Numbered from the stretch's first letter, positions 33,646 to 48,011 are shown. The stretch: 64,000 nt of DNA from Prunus persica (GCF_000346465.2 NC_034016.1:12953805-13017804), one strand, 5' to 3'. Translations and numbers: made by a program. The notes: generated from the letters alone by a model not told the origin.

Positions 33646-36239
33646 GCCTATTAGGGAGCAAACATCTCCTTTTTGTATCCTGAATTTCAGCTTCTCTCAG
33701 ACCCACGGTTCTCGATGCCTCTCTCGCATAGTATATCCTTTGTACCTTTCTGTGTTGTTGATGAAGATACTGGGTATGAGAAACTAGAATCTTCTAATGT
33801 GTTGCTTGTTGTAACCCACTCATTGGAAAGACTGACAATTTTAATATTGAGCAAAAGATGCATATACGTTTCGTGAGAACTTGGGCTTGAGAAACCTCCT
33901 CTTCTGCTCTTTGCCTGAATATTTTCCCTCCTCTGTAGCTACCAATCTCACACCATGTAGCTTTCCATTAGAATGTTGTAAATGACTGTTTCTTCTTCCA
34001 TGTATGGTTTTCTTTCCCGGTATATTTTTACACATTGATGCGGTTATTTTGTGTTAAAGAGTCTATGCTGCAAATTGATGTTTAGTCTCGACTGATTTCG
34101 CAAAGGACGCCCCAATTTCGTTTAGGGAGAGATACATTTTGGTTTCTGCAGTTTGTTTGAGTTTACAATTTCATCTTTGTAGTTTTAAAACGTACCATCA
34201 TGTCCTTGTAAAGAAATGGAACAATGGGAAACAACTATATTGTGGGGATGGGAGGATTTTGAGAAGCTTAATCAGTTAATACTTCTATGCTAATCATTAG
34301 GAGATGAATCTCATGGAGATAAGTACAATGGGATGCTGAAAATTGAACTGAGAGTTGTGTACCAAAAGAAAACTGAAGGGGAGTTCAAAGGAGTGGAGTA
34401 GTAGTTTTGTTTGATCATGGGTTTGTTGATTATGGTTTGCACAAATGTACAAAACCCACGTTTACTACAAATCTGCTTTTGCATGCAGATGCGGGATGCT
34501 CTCTTGCATTTGAGTTTCATCATCCATTCTCGAGTTATAGATCTTGCTCTCTTGCATTTGAGTTTGATCATCCTTTCTCGAGTTATAGTAGTTTATACTA
34601 TCCTTATCTTAAAATAAATAAATTTAAAAAATTTACGGTCTAGCAAAACAAAACCAAATGGAGATGTGAGGTACTGGTGGCAATTTGTTTTAAACGCGTC
34701 ATGTTCGTGTCATGTCATTTCTTTGTTTGTGATAAAAATACTTTAACCTAACTTATTTAATCAATTGTTTCAAGTTAAAAAAAAAACTCGTCCGTTTCTA
34801 ACTGTGTCTTGTTCAGATTGATTGACCCCCACATATTGTGAGCCATTAAAAAGCCAAAATTTTTTTTTTTTCAATAAATGGAGCAATGAACCTTTTTCTT
34901 TATATAATACAAGTTTAATGCGTTCTCTTTGTAAGATGATTTATTGCCTGTCTAGGACTCGGTATTGATCAAGAACTCAACATGTACTCGTCCAGCTGCT
35001 TTTATTTTTTAATCAGTGTTTAAGTTAAATGTAAAGGCTAAAGTTTCTTAGTTTTATATGTATTGAGATTCATTGTTCTACTACTATTTCTTGATGGGCA
35101 AGACACCTTGACCGACACACAACTCAAAAGCATTCACCCAGTCTAGAATAAGATTATGAGGCATCGACATCTAAGGAGAAGAATCTCTCTAAGTAATGTC
35201 GACAATTTCGACAACAAGGCTGAGCAAGGTTAGTGTTTGAGTTTTATAAGTTGTTAAGATTAACACTCTGTGTCAAAATGGGAACTCACTTGACTCTAAG
35301 TCGATTTTATTATATGTGCTTAGTAGTTCGTGCCATACTAGTGTTCATGTCATTGTCAAATAACAATTACACAATTTTTTATATTAATCGATTTTTGTGC
35401 ACATTTTTCATTCACTAATTTTACATCACCACACATTAAATCAAATGTACTCTATTTACCAAAACTTGTATTTGAGACCTCTCAACTTGGACTTGGCTGC
35501 TCGATTCTTGTGTTCGGCCATATACCTAGTATAAGCCTCCTCTAGATCCAAAATTCACATAAACACATTATAATTCCAAAAAATACTACCAACATGCACT
35601 TTCATTATATGAAACAAGTTTTTAGTTTTTAAAAAATGAAAACTAAAAACTAAAAATTGAAAACTGAAATGATTATCAAATGGGCCTTAATCTAGCAATA
35701 TTTATCTTTCCAATATCGAAAGTAAGTAACCATCGTTGTATTAATGCAAGACATTTTCAAGAGTGAATAAATACCCAATAAATTGAAAAAGAAACAAGGA
35801 AAAATAGAAGGTACAGGCTATTCGTATTTTAATCAATCGGCATTTGAAGTAAGTCGCACGGTTTGGGTTTGGTACTTCATGGGTAGTTTTGAACTTTCTT
35901 CTTCTGCGAAAGGGTAATTTAGAACTTCTACTCCTACTGGATCCAGCAGCACACATGACGTGGCGTGCTCCCATAAACAAACACCGTCAGCACCCCTAGA
36001 CCCACACCCGTACAGGATCCAAACTCCATCTTTTAGTTCATCTGATCTGAGCCCTCTTTAGGCTCTGTTGGCGTTTGTTTAGAAACAAAGCCTCGTATTT
36101 TTTTTTCTTATTTCTTCTTCACCTTCAAAACCTCACTAACTACGCTCAGAGCGGGCCAACGAGCAAACATTTAGAGAGAGAGAGGGGCTAACAGGTCTGT
36201 ACAGTTTCTCTAGATCTCAGAGATTCATTTGGCTTTGCG
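33646..36239. other. Intergenic stretch between AGB1 and coatomer γ
   Basis: Includes AGB1 3' untranslated sequence, a 48-bp tandem duplication at 34498-34588 and AT-rich DNA. The last 100 bp or so (GA-rich, near 36175) look like the coatomer γ leader. No gene seen. Confidence 0.5.
34498..34588 (+). repeat. 48-bp tandem duplication
   Basis: GCTCTCTTGCATTTGAGTTT begins at 34498 and again at 34546. Each unit ends in TCTCGAGTTATAG, with two mismatches between units. Confidence 0.85.
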
Positions 36240-39200
36240 ATGGCTCAGCCTCTCGTAAAGAAGGACGACGATCGTGACGATGAAGGTATGCCCCTCCCAC
36301 TCATAGACTCACAATTTTTCTTTCTCTCCAAATCGATCTCCAAATCGATCTGGTTTTTCACTCCCAATTTTGGTTAAATTTTGGGCCTCTAGGCTGCAAA
36401 TTCTTATTCGGCGATTTGTGCTCCCAGATCTCTTTGTTTATAGCTGTTTTATTCCCAAGATTTACCTATTTTGAGGCGTTTGAATGGGATTGCAGTCAAT
36501 TAGGGTTTAAATATTATTGATCGGCTTCACTTTATGCTGATCTGGTTCATTTATAAGTTTTGTTGCGCCAATGTTGCAATGTGGAAACTAAACTTATTGC
36601 AAATCTAATTGGTTTGTCTTGATTTAGTGTGAATGGTCTATTGATTTGGATCTTGTAGCCTTGTTGATTGGTTCGGGTTCTGGGGTATTAGCAATGTCAA
36701 TTCTCTGAGTTTTATAGTAATTAGCTGCTTAGTAAGGCTGTATCTTTTGTGATGTTGTTCACAGCAGAGTACTCTCCGTTTCTGGGGATCGAGAAGGGTG
36801 CTGTTCTTCAGGAAGCCAGGGTTTTCAATGATCCTCAGCTAGACTCTAGAAGATGCTCTCAGGTTATTGCTTTGCACCACCGAAGTATCCATCTAATCAC
36901 ATTTTCTCTGTCGTCTTATTTGCTCTGCAGAAATTGACGTTGGGTAATTTGCATTGTTTCGCATTTTCAGGTCATTACGAAGCTTCTGTATCTACTGAAC
37001 CAGGGAGAAACCTTTACAAAGGTCAATTTCCTTCTGTACTGAATGGTTCTGTTGCTTCCTTGAATCAGTGTCTTATGCGTCAATTTTGTTGATCTACTTG
37101 AAGCACTGTTATTGCATTATTGCTCATCAATTGATTCATTTTATTTGGAATTAAACTGATAGGTTGAAGCTACGGAAGTTTTCTTTTCCGTGACTAAGCT
37201 TTTCCAATCGAGAGATATAGGATTGAGGAGAATGGTTTATCTGATCATAAAAGAGCTCTCTCCCTCTGCGGATGAGGTGACATAACTTGATATGATTTGA
37301 TTTCCTCAATATATTTGCATGCACAAAGATTGGGACTGACTTCAGATATTTTTCCGATGACAAGGTTATTATTGTGACAAGCTCCCTGATGAAGGATATG
37401 AATAGTAAAACTGATATGTATCGGGCAAATGCCATCCGTGTGCTGTGTCGGATTACAGATGGAACCCTTCTGACCCAGATTGAGCGGTATTTAAAACAAG
37501 CCATTGTCGACAAGAATCCAGTGGTTGCAAGTGCAGCTCTAGTTAGTGGGATCCATCTACTCCAGGTACTGTTTCTGTTATCCCCAGTTGCAGGATTTAG
37601 TTGTTTGCTGAATTTGCATCTTACGTTCCTCTTTTGACAGACTAACCCAGAGATTGTCAAAAGGTGGAGTAATGAGGTTCAGGAAGCTGTCCAGTCAAGA
37701 GCTGCCCTCGTACAGTTCCATGCACTGGCTTTGCTCCATCAGGTATGTGTGATTGGTTTGGTTGGGTTTTTGTTTTTGTTTTGAAAGTATAGAGTAATTT
37801 CTTAGTCTGATATCCTCCCTATGGTTAATTTTCCAAAATAGCTAACTAATTATTTGCATTCATAGACATATGTTGGGTTCATGTGAGCAAGTGCAACAAG
37901 CAGGCTAGGTGTGAAGTGTGTGTAATCATTTTCTATTTGCATAGCCATAGTTTAGCTTTTTAACTCTTTGCCATGGACCTTAGTTTCCTTGTTTTGGTAC
38001 TTATGCCATGTAGTTGATTCTGGTAGAGGAACAGTCATTTTTAAAGTTTTTAAACGGAATATAAAGAAAGATTCTTCATCTACCCAACGGCTATCCTTAG
38101 ATAAGATTATATCGATCATGTTTAGAATTGAAAGGTTTTGAGGAGATTGTACCTTTGAAACTGCAGATACGACAGAATGACCGTCTTGCTGTTAGCAAGT
38201 TGGTTACCAGCTTGACAAGGGGGACTGTCCGTTCACCATTGGCCCAATGTCTATTGATCCGATATACTAGTCAGGTGCTTATTCTGCTGGAAATTGTTAG
38301 TCAACTTGGTTTTTTGGTGCTTTATTTTAATTAATTATTTATCTAAAGGTTATCCGCGAGTCAGCTGGAAATGCACAAATGGGCGACCGTCCTTTTTACG
38401 ATTATCTTGAGGGGTGTCTTCGCCACAAAGCAGAGATGGTGATTTTTGAGGCTGCCAGAGCAATTACAGAGCTCCATGGCGTGACCACCAGAGAACTGAC
38501 TCCTGCAATCACAGTTCTTCAGCTATTTTTGAGCTCTTCCAAGCCAGTGCTAAGATTTGCTGCTGTCCGCACTTTGAACAAGGTTTCCCTCTCCTCCTTC
38601 TACTGTACTACAAGTTGCATTTGAAATTTATGATAATTTGATATAATGTTATTTTAGTTTCTCTTTTGTTGGTAAATGAAATCAGACTGACCTTCTGTCA
38701 TGAATTTTGCTCTTGTAGTTTTTAGGTAGATGTGAAATCCTATGTGAAATGAATTTGATTGTATGATCAATGTATTAACATTTATCCATACTATGTGGCT
38801 CTTGATTATCTGGATTTTTTGTGTGGAAAAAAGCATGTTGTTCCTTGTTACTTTGATTTTAGTTGTTTTATTGATCCTTGGTAAATATTATTCCTGATAT
38901 ATTATACTAACAAGTTTGAACTTTTTTCAGGTGGCAATGACACATCCAATGGCTGTCACAAACTGCAACATTGATATGGAGAGTTTGATTTCTGACCAGA
39001 ACAGAAGTATTGCCACACTGGCAATCACCACACTTCTGAAGACAGGAAATGAATCAAGTGTGGATCGCTTGATGAAGCAAATAACTAATTTCATGTCAGA
39101 TATTGCTGATGAGTTCAAAATTGTAGTTGTGGAAGCCATAAGATCATTGTGTTTGAAGTTTCCACTGAAGTACAGAGCTCTGTGAGTGGGATATCAGATA

Positions 39201-42200
39201 CAGTTTTTGTTTTTTTTGTTTCAAAATGTTTGGTTTAATATGGTTATTAGTTTCACTGCACGTATTCTTATTTGTGTATATTTTTTCAAGTAACGTTCCT
39301 TGTCTCTCGTTTTCCACAGGATGAACTTTCTCAGCAACATTCTCAGAGAAGAAGGTGGATTTGAGTACAAAAAGGCAATTGTTGATTCAATTGTGATTCT
39401 CATAAGAGATATCCCTGATGCAAAGGAAAGTGGCTTGCTTCATCTTTGTGAGTTCATTGAAGATTGTGAATTCACCTATCTTTCTACACAGGTGGAATTT
39501 TTCTCTATCATAAACTTGTTAAGAATTTAATACTTTTAATGTTTTTTGGCTGATTGAGTTATTGTATTGTTAGATACTCCACTTTTTGGGTATTGAAGGG
39601 CCAAAAACCTCTGATCCAAGCAAATACATACGGTATATTTATAACCGAGTGCATCTTGAGAATGCCACTGTTCGAGCCAGTGCTGTGAGCACATTGGCAA
39701 AATTTGGTGCTTTGGTTGATTCATTGAAGGTGATATCTTTTTAAATGAACAATGTCTTCTCTTATCTTCCCCCTCTTTACTGCAATGAGTTTTGTTGCTG
39801 GCTATGGTTACCGATAAAAGTAAACAATTTTTTTCTTCTTCTATGTTTCAGCCACGAGTATTTATTCTGTTAAGACGATGTCTCTTTGACAGTGATGATG
39901 AGGTATGCTATATCTATTTTTGAGGCTATACGTTTAGGTTATATATAAATATATGACATATATGCATGAGCATTGATCTAAGAATAGGTGTGTGGCTCTG
40001 AGCATTTGTCTGTATCTTTGTTTGTGTTCCTGTGCCATTGCTTTCATGTTTTGTTTGTTTTAGCTTTGGGATTAACTTAATTGTTTTAGTATTCTCTGTC
40101 CTTCAGAATATACTGAATAGTTTTCTCTTTTCTGCAATTTCCCAGGTTCGTGATAGGGCAACGCTCTATCTAAATACGCTTGGAGGAGATGGTTCAGTAG
40201 TTGAGACTGACAGTGATGTAAAGGACTTCCTCTTTGGGTCTCTGGATGTGCCACTTGTCAATCTGGAGACAAGTTTGAAGAATTATGTGAGTAACCTCCA
40301 TTTGCTTTTTCCATTTTTTCCTTTTAAGGTCCTTATCTCATGTTTTCAGGAATGTGTTAATGCCGATTACAGGAGGCTTCAGAAGAACCTTTTGACATTA
40401 ATTCTGTACCCAAGGAGATTAAGTCCCAGCCACTTGCTGAGAAGAAAGCCCAGAGTAAAAAGCCAACTGGTCTGGGTGTGACTCCAAGTGCCCCTGTATC
40501 CACAGTTGATGCTTATGAGAAGTTGCTTTCCTCCATTCCGGAGTTTTCAAACTTTGGCAAGCTATTCAAGGTTCTGCAAAGTGAATATTTCCTCATACTT
40601 TACATGCATGTTTCAGCTTATATTTTTTTTTTTTTGCTTTGGAATTTATCGTGTACCTTTTCACATATCAGTCCTCAGCACCTGTGGAGTTGACAGAGCC
40701 AGAAACCGAATATGCAGTTAATGTTGTCAAGCACATTTTTGATAGTCATGTTGTATTCCAGTACAACTGCACCAATACCATTCCCGAGCAATTACTGGAA
40801 AATGTAATGACTGGTTATTTTGAAACAGCTTTTTAATTTTGTAGCTCTCCTTGAGATTTTCTTTATAACTCTCTGTCTGCCAGGTTATTGTGGCCGTGGA
40901 TGCTTCAGAAGCAGAGGAATTTTCTGAAGTTGCATCTAAGCCTCTTGCGTCTCTTCCTTATGATACCCCTGGACAGACCTTTTTGGCATTTGAGAGGCCA
41001 GAAGGTGTCCCCGCAGTCGGAAAATTTTCGAACACATTGAGGTTCATTGTTAAAGAGGTACCAAGTTCTACCTTTATCCATGTGCTTAGATTGAGTTTCT
41101 TGACAGCGAGTTGATCATTAAGAACCAGACATGGGAGTGAAACTGGCTTTAGCTAATAAAACTATGGAAAAGCTATATGTGTTTTTTGAAGATCTATATA
41201 ATCTGCAAGTCTTGTCATCCACAACTATCACATGGATGGATGTCTTGCTCAAAGCTTTTGCTAAACTTCACCATACACCTTGTTGGTTAATAACACTGGT
41301 TGTTCTAGTTGTTCTCTACTCATAATACCTTGCTCCTTAAATTGGATTTTGGATTCTGTACATCTTTCTTCTATGGGTTTGTTTTGTGTGCATGAGAATT
41401 TTTTAATTGTGTTAATGGAAAAAGACTAGAAGGTTGGCTTCTAAGGATATACACAATGATATACAATATGAAATACACAATGATACACAATGATATACAA
41501 TATGAAATATGAAATCGTCAGAAGTTTTGAGCTTTGTCTATTTTCTTTTCTTATGAGTTGGGTGTGTGTCACCAGGTTGATCCAACCACTGGCGAGGCAG
41601 AGGAAGATGGTGTGGAAGATGAATACCAGCTGGAGGATCTTGAGGTTGTACCTGCTGATTACATTTTGAAGGTTCCAGTCTTCAATTTCAGGAATGCATG
41701 GGAAAGCATGGGACCTGATTTTGAGCGGATAGATGAATATGGCCTGGGACAAAGGGAGAGCTTGACTGAAGCTGTTAATACTGTCATCAACCTCCTTGGA
41801 CTGCAGCCCTGTGAGGTAATTTTGTTTTAAAATCAAATGTTTATCATTTGTCGATTAGGCACTTTTGGATTCTTTCGATGTAGTGTTGCCTTACATGTGC
41901 TTTTAGAGGTTGAAGTATCCATGTGGATACTCAATGGATATATCACTTCTAATAATCTGCGTTGGATACTTCACAAATGTATTTTAACTTTTGAAAATAA
42001 GTTGATTAAATTATATGTATGTGTATATTTTATGCCGTATTTTCTTGGTGTGGTTTCAGGGCACAGAGGTTCTCGCCAGCAACTCAAGGTCACACACATG
42101 TCTATTGTCTGGTGTATACATAGGCAATGTGAAGGTCCTTGTGCGGTTGTCTTTTGGAATAGATAGTTCAAGGGAGGTTGCCATGAAACTGGCCGTTAGA

Positions 42201-42254
42201 TCTGAGGATGAAGCCGTCAGTGATGCCATTCATGAGATTGTGGGCAGCGGCTAG
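36240..42254 (+). CDS. COPG: Coatomer subunit γ (COPI coat)
   Basis: Eighteen exons encode 887 aa in one consistent frame: 36240-36285, 36765-36862, 36971-37021, 37163-37276, 37365-37565, 37641-37742, 38167-38274, 38349-38582, 38931-39181, 39320-39491, 39574-39729, 39852-39902, 40146-40286, 40373-40570, 40672-40803, 40884-41057, 41576-41815, 42060-42254. The N-terminal two thirds is the adaptin-type helical trunk ([55 protein letters not shown]). A charged linker ([15 protein letters not shown]) leads to the γ-appendage ([20 protein letters not shown]). The subunit is part of the COPI coat that forms retrograde Golgi-to-ER vesicles and binds ARF1 and dilysine cargo. Exon 2 has two adjacent acceptors (CAGCAG), discussed in the findings. 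It lies tail to tail with the PERK gene. Confidence 0.97.
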
Positions 42255-44016
42255 TTGGTTAATACAGGCGATCTTTTATTGATACGACGGTCTTTTCATT
42301 TTTCTCTAATGAGAGCACTGGCAGAGATGGCTGTATACAGATCAAACATTTTGTAGAAAGAATTGCACATTACTACATTTGAAAGTTGAGGGGGCTTGCA
42401 AGAGGTCAATTTGCATTTTTATCGAGCGTTTGCCTGCTCATCTGTTTAATTAGTAATAATAGTCGGAAGAATCGTGTCAAGCTCATTGGATTGACTTACC
42501 TTTTACCCTATTTTGTTGTTTTTCTTTTCTTTAAATTCAAGTGTAGTTTTCCATTACATTTGTTAATGTACAAGACATGAATTTTGAAGCACTCTGAATT
42601 ACAAAGAAGTGAATTGTATTGTTTGGTTCCTCTGGTATTGAATCTGATTGGAAAGGCTCTCTCATAGGCATACATAATAATGATTTCTTGTTTACTTTCA
42701 TAGTTCAAAGTCGCCTCAGAAAATTTCTTCCTCCCGCACGGTACTAGATCCTCTTGAAAATTTCATGTTTATTTTATATTGGAAAAATAAGATGGTTTAA
42801 GATCTCTTGCGCACCCATCGTTTACAAACTGGTTTTTAGGCGCAAGTTCTATACATTAGTCTTTCTGGTAAGGAGTGCTTCATGGGAAGGCTATTGTGTC
42901 CTTCCTAGTTAACCTCTAATTTTATTTTTATTTTTATTTTTTCCAAAAAATGTTCATCATGCATTGCATTCTTTTTAAGGAGCTACTTTCAATTTTGATG
43001 TTCTAAATCATGAATCATGATCAACTTGAAGTAGCCAGGTTATTGACAAAAAGGAAGAGAGAGCCAGTTGGGAAGATGGATTTTAGGTAACAAGGGGGTC
43101 ATAATTTTTCCAATTTGTACACTACTAGAAATCCCATGTCACCATTTGGATGGTTAATTTGTTTATATATATAAAAGTACATTGCAAGCAATAATATTAC
43201 TCTTTACAGATTACACTCATGGCAATTAATATTGGTTTGCAATTTCTGATGCCTTAATTGTAAATTACCTGGATATCCATGAGGCAGAGAAACAATACTA
43301 AAAAGAAAAAAAAAGAAAAAGAGAAACAATGCTACCCTAGCCAAAATTTCTATTTCCATGATTTAGATTAGTTTAAAGTAGATTATCGCTTGTATAAAAA
43401 AAAAAAAATTTGTATATTACCTGGATATCCATGAGGTAGAGAAACATTAATACCCTACCCAAATTTTCCATCCATTCTCAACTCTCACCAATTCTTAACA
43501 ATAATACTTAGATATAAAATATAGAAAATACAAACACACGAGCTACCAATTCCTCCAAATGCATGTTTGTTTTACATTAGTAGCAAGTACATACAAACAC
43601 ACATAGCTAGGTTCACCCATTTTCCAAAAGAACATAAGAAAGAAAAAAAGAAAAAAAGAAAAAGAAAATTACAACTCCTCCATCATTTGGTGTGCCCCAT
43701 GTTTAATTGAATGTCACAATTGTGCATCTACCACCATCTTTACCTACCTGAAATTAATCAGAGGTATACTTGGTAACCAGTAAGGTGCATGCGTGGCCAA
43801 TACAAAAATGTCTGCAGGGAAGAGTGACACACAATATTGTCTCTCACTTTTTCACATGATACACACAAATATTAGCATCATCAATCTTAATTTTAACACT
43901 AATTAACCTGCAGAATCTTTATGTTTCTATAATATAGTACTCCAGAGGTTATAAAACCAGTTCTGGGTTATCTTGTTCGCTCGGTTCGGTCCATGTTCCA
44001 GCTCATTGTTTGCTGC
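42255..44016. other. Convergent intergenic stretch between COPG and PERK
   Basis: Holds the 3' untranslated regions of the two convergent genes and AT-rich sequence. GGATATCCATGAGG plus neighbouring bases occurs twice (near 43270 and 43422), suggesting a small local duplication. No gene seen. Confidence 0.5.
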
Positions 44017-47000
44017 TCAAACTGGACCTTGTGGCCGGTTCATCCCTTTCTTGTTGTCCATCTCTTGGGAGTGATCGCTGCTTGCAGAGGTGGAGTTGTG
44101 GCCGTACTCGCTTGTGGGCCCGTATTCGCTGCTTGGGTAGTCTGTGCTGTCAATCAGTGCCGGCTTTCTGAACGGCTTCATTTTCGCATTGTACGAGTCG
44201 GCATCAAACTCAGATGAAGCAATGCTGGTAGAGCCAGAGCCAAACTGCCCCTTGATCCCCTCGTGCAAGTCTTCCATTGAGACATCGCCTTCCAATGCAC
44301 GAACAATCTGTTCATAAATAAAAAATATTTGGTTACATAAGACTCTATACATAGCACAAGATCAGCACCAAAAACACAAAGATCAGTCTATAGTAATGGT
44401 CCCTTTTTTTATACCTGGCTCATTTTTGGTCGCTTCTTCGCAGAGTGTCGAACGCTCGCAGCAGCACATGCCACCATTCGTGCCACCTCTTCATGGTTAT
44501 AATTTTTCTCTAGCCTTGGATCCAACACTTCAGAATAGTCCCCAGTATCTATTGCTTTCAGGCAGCGAGGCCTAGCCTGTTGTTGATAATGTATAATGCG
44601 AAGAATTACTCATATATTCCATGTCAAGATGCAAATCAATTCTAAATTTGTTGAAAATAAGCAGTTAAAAAAATGCATGGCAGGATACACACTGTCAATC
44701 TGGCACTAATGGTCGGTCCCAAATTGACAGTCTAGTAACATAACATATTGTTTTGTCTAACAAGATAACATAATTTATATGTTTATTAGGGAGGAAGAGT
44801 ACGAACCCAGTCTACTAAGGTATCCTCCTCATATTCTCCAGACAAGTCCACAGGGCGGCGTCCACAGATGAGCTCCAAGAGCATAATACCGAAAGAGAAA
44901 ACGTCGGACTTCTCGGTTAGCTTTCCACTCGATGCGTACTCAGGAGCCAAGTACCTGCATGATAAGTTTGATCAGTTTGTTTCCATCACATTACCTTTCA
45001 TCTTCTGTGGTTAGTTTGTAATTTAAAGTACTATATGAGTCAAGAAATTACCCAAATGTTCCCATGACACGGGTAGATACATGGGTGACATTTTCCTGGT
45101 TCAGCTTTGCCAGCCCAAAATCTGCCACCTGAACAAATCATGCATACTAGTAATTAGTGTATATACTTAAATCAATTAGCTATCAGCTAATAAAAACATT
45201 AATTATATCCTTAAGTGTCTTAAACTTTTTCTAGGCTAAAGCTATATGTAACAACACATATTAACCCTACCTTAGCTTCGAAGCTAAAGTCAATCAGAAT
45301 ATTTGCAGCCTTAATGTCGCGGTGGATAATCTTGGGGTGACCTGCAAGTATCAAAATACACTATAACTAAGGTACCAGAGAGCAATAGATCAAAAGAAAG
45401 ATAGCTGCAGTTTCACAAATTACTTACAGTCTTCGTGCAAGTAAGCAAGCCCTTTAGCCGATCCCAACGCAATTTTGGCCCTGTGGCCCCATTCCAAGGG
45501 TGGCCGATTTGGTCCTGTAAAATAGTGATATTAATTAAGACTTGTTAAATTACCAATTTTTAATTACTAACTAATGAAGGATTTCATTTTAAAGTTATAT
45601 GCGAGTCCAAATATAAACAAATGAAATATTGTCACATTATATAGTTGAGAAGTCGAGATTTAAAGAGTTGGAATAATAGTTTAGTTGCGTACCGTGGAGG
45701 TGGAATTCGAGGTTGTTGTTAGGAACAAATTCATACACCAACAGCTTTCGTTCTCCTTCAAGGCAGTACCCCACAAGCGACACAAGGTGGCGATGATGAA
45801 CACGACTAATGATCTCAACCTCGGCTGCAAATTCACGGTCGCCTTGTCCGCTACCAGCTTTGAGGCTCTTCACAGCGATTTCCTTGCCGTTCGGCAACAC
45901 CCCTTTGTGCACGTACCCGAAACCACCTTGGCCTATTAGCTTAGCTGGCGCAAACCCTGATGTTGCAGCCGCCATCTCATCATAGGTGAAAGTGCTCTTG
46001 TTGAACCCGAGAGCCACATTAGGGTGTGGCGGCGGCAAGGGGGGACCGTGTGGACCGGAGAAGTTGGAGGAACTCATTTCGCTGCTCATCATGTGTGGCG
46101 GTGGAGGTGTGGATGTAGTCCAACCTCCATTGGGTGCGCGGCCAGAAGGAGGCATGTTCATAACGTGCTCGGTACTTTTAGGTCCAGTGTTTTGCCAATA
46201 GTCACTTCCTGCTCATGCACATTACCCAAATTGTATAAAATATAAATTAGTCATTAAGGTTGAAAAAATTAAGTACAAAATATTAATTTCCATCAACAAT
46301 ACTATTATTTATCACCAAGAAAGAATCAAGTGCCATTGGGTAGGATAAGATTTTAAAATGACAATTTTATACATGCTTGTAAATAAATAAGATATCTACA
46401 GGGCCACAAACTAAGCCAAGATGATCAATAAGAATGTCCGTGCAAAATAAAAAAAAGAGTATAAAAGCTATATCATTAGATTTAGAAAGAAGAAATTAAG
46501 AGTTTGAAGAGTTGGAGTTTAGACATTACCATTTGGATTATATGGCTCAGGGTTCTCCATAAGGTGAGAAGAAGTCTGTCTCTTCTTCCTCCTCTTAGAG
46601 CACGCCATGAAGAAAAACACCATGACAAGCAACAAAACCCCTGCCGCAGCTACAACTCCTATGATGATGGGCGTGGAGCTCGAACTCGAGTGCGAAGGCG
46701 GCGGCGACCCATCATTATCAGGTGATGGATGGGACTTGCCTGATACGGCTGGGGGTGACCAATTATTGGACGATTTTGGTGACCAATTGTTCCCATTGGA
46801 TGATTTGGGTGGCGAGCGAGAGTTATTGTTGTTATTATTATGGTTGTTTTGGTTGTTTTGGTTGTTGTTGTTGTTTTGATTGTTTTGGTCGTTTTGGTCG
46901 TTTTGGTTGTTGTTGCCGTTGCCATTGTTGTTGTTGTTCTGATTCCCTCCATTATTGTTATTATTGTTCTGATTCCCTCCATTATTGTTATTGTTAGAGG

Positions 47001-47733
47001 AGGACGATGGAGGACTCTTTTGAGAATTGGACTGTGGAGGGGACTTTTGGTTTTGGTTGTTTGAGTCATTTGAGTTGTTGTTAGAATTGTTGGAGTTGTT
47101 GTTGGAATTGTCGGAGTTGTTGTTGTTGGAATTGTCGGAGTTGTTGTTGTTGGAAGGCGGTGAGTTGTTCGAGTTGTTGTTGCTGGGAGGCGATGAGTTA
47201 TTCGAATTGTTCGAGTTGTCTGAGTTGTTGTTTGAGTTATTCGAATTGTTGGAGGAGGAGGATGAGCCACCGGAGTTGTTAGAGTTGTTGGAAGAGTTGC
47301 CGCCAGGGGACTTGTCGGAAGGCGGGGATGAGTTGTTGGAAGGCGGGGATGAGTTGTTGGAAGGCGGGGATGAGCTGTTTGAGTTTCCTGAAGATGACGA
47401 GCCGTCGTTTGAGTTTTTTGGGGACGATGAGTCGCTTGGAGGAGGTGATGAGTCCTTTGGAGGTGGTGATGATGATGAGGGCGGTGAACCTCCACTTGAA
47501 CTTGAACCTCCACTCGAACCTGAACCTCCACTCGAACCTGAACCTCCACCTGAACCTGAACCCCCACTCGAACCTGAGCTTGAACCCGAACCTGAATCCG
47601 ATGATGGTGGAGAGGGTGATGAGGACGATGATGATGAGGATGAGGACGACGAAGATGGAGGAGTTGGCGATGATGATGAAGAGTCAGATGGTGGGGTATC
47701 CGATGGCGAATTCTGATCGTCAGAGGACCCCAT
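44017..47733 (-). CDS. PERK5: Proline-rich-extensin-like receptor kinase (PERK5-like) with Ser/Asn-rich ectodomain
   Basis: Minus-strand exons 47733-46530, 46208-45693, 45514-45428, 45341-45271, 45128-45052, 44954-44807, 44576-44415, 44307-44017 encode 851 aa. Residues 1 to about 353 are an extracellular region without a signal peptide, as is usual for PERKs. It is dominated by Ser, Asn, Gly and Pro with long Ser and Asn runs. The membrane helix is about 355-378 ([20 protein letters not shown]), followed by SKRRKKR. The kinase (about 490-765) has intact [41 protein letters not shown] and [10 protein letters not shown]. The tail carries [11 protein letters not shown], which resembles Arabidopsis PERK5; neighbouring COPG and SWI3D also support PERK5 (At4g34440). 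PERKs are thought to sense the cell wall. A 5' leader intron is likely from about 48003 to 47820, with the leader resuming at 47819. Confidence 0.93.
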
Positions 47734-48011
47734 TTTTAGGAGTTTCCGACCAGAGTAATCGTGGGTCTGTGCCGGAGAAACCCCACCGCTCCTTTGAAAG
47801 GTGAGCCTGTTGATGACCCCTAACCACAAAATTAGTTAAACAATTAATAATAAACAAGCAAACAAAACTTATTCACCAGTAATTTCAAAAACAAAAACAA
47901 CCCATCAAAATCAAAATGAGAGCTTAGATCAAACATAACTGCATGCATGCATGCAAAGAACAAATTAATTAAGAATGTGTAAATCATGCATTCATTGTTG
48001 GGCTTACCGAC

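Noticed and set aside
47027..47716. 229-codon open frame on the plus strand over the PERK gene, very rich in Glu, Leu and Pro
   Set aside because: It is the antisense shadow of the Ser/Asn-rich first PERK exon. The repetitive triplets keep all frames open, and no family match or splice context supports it.
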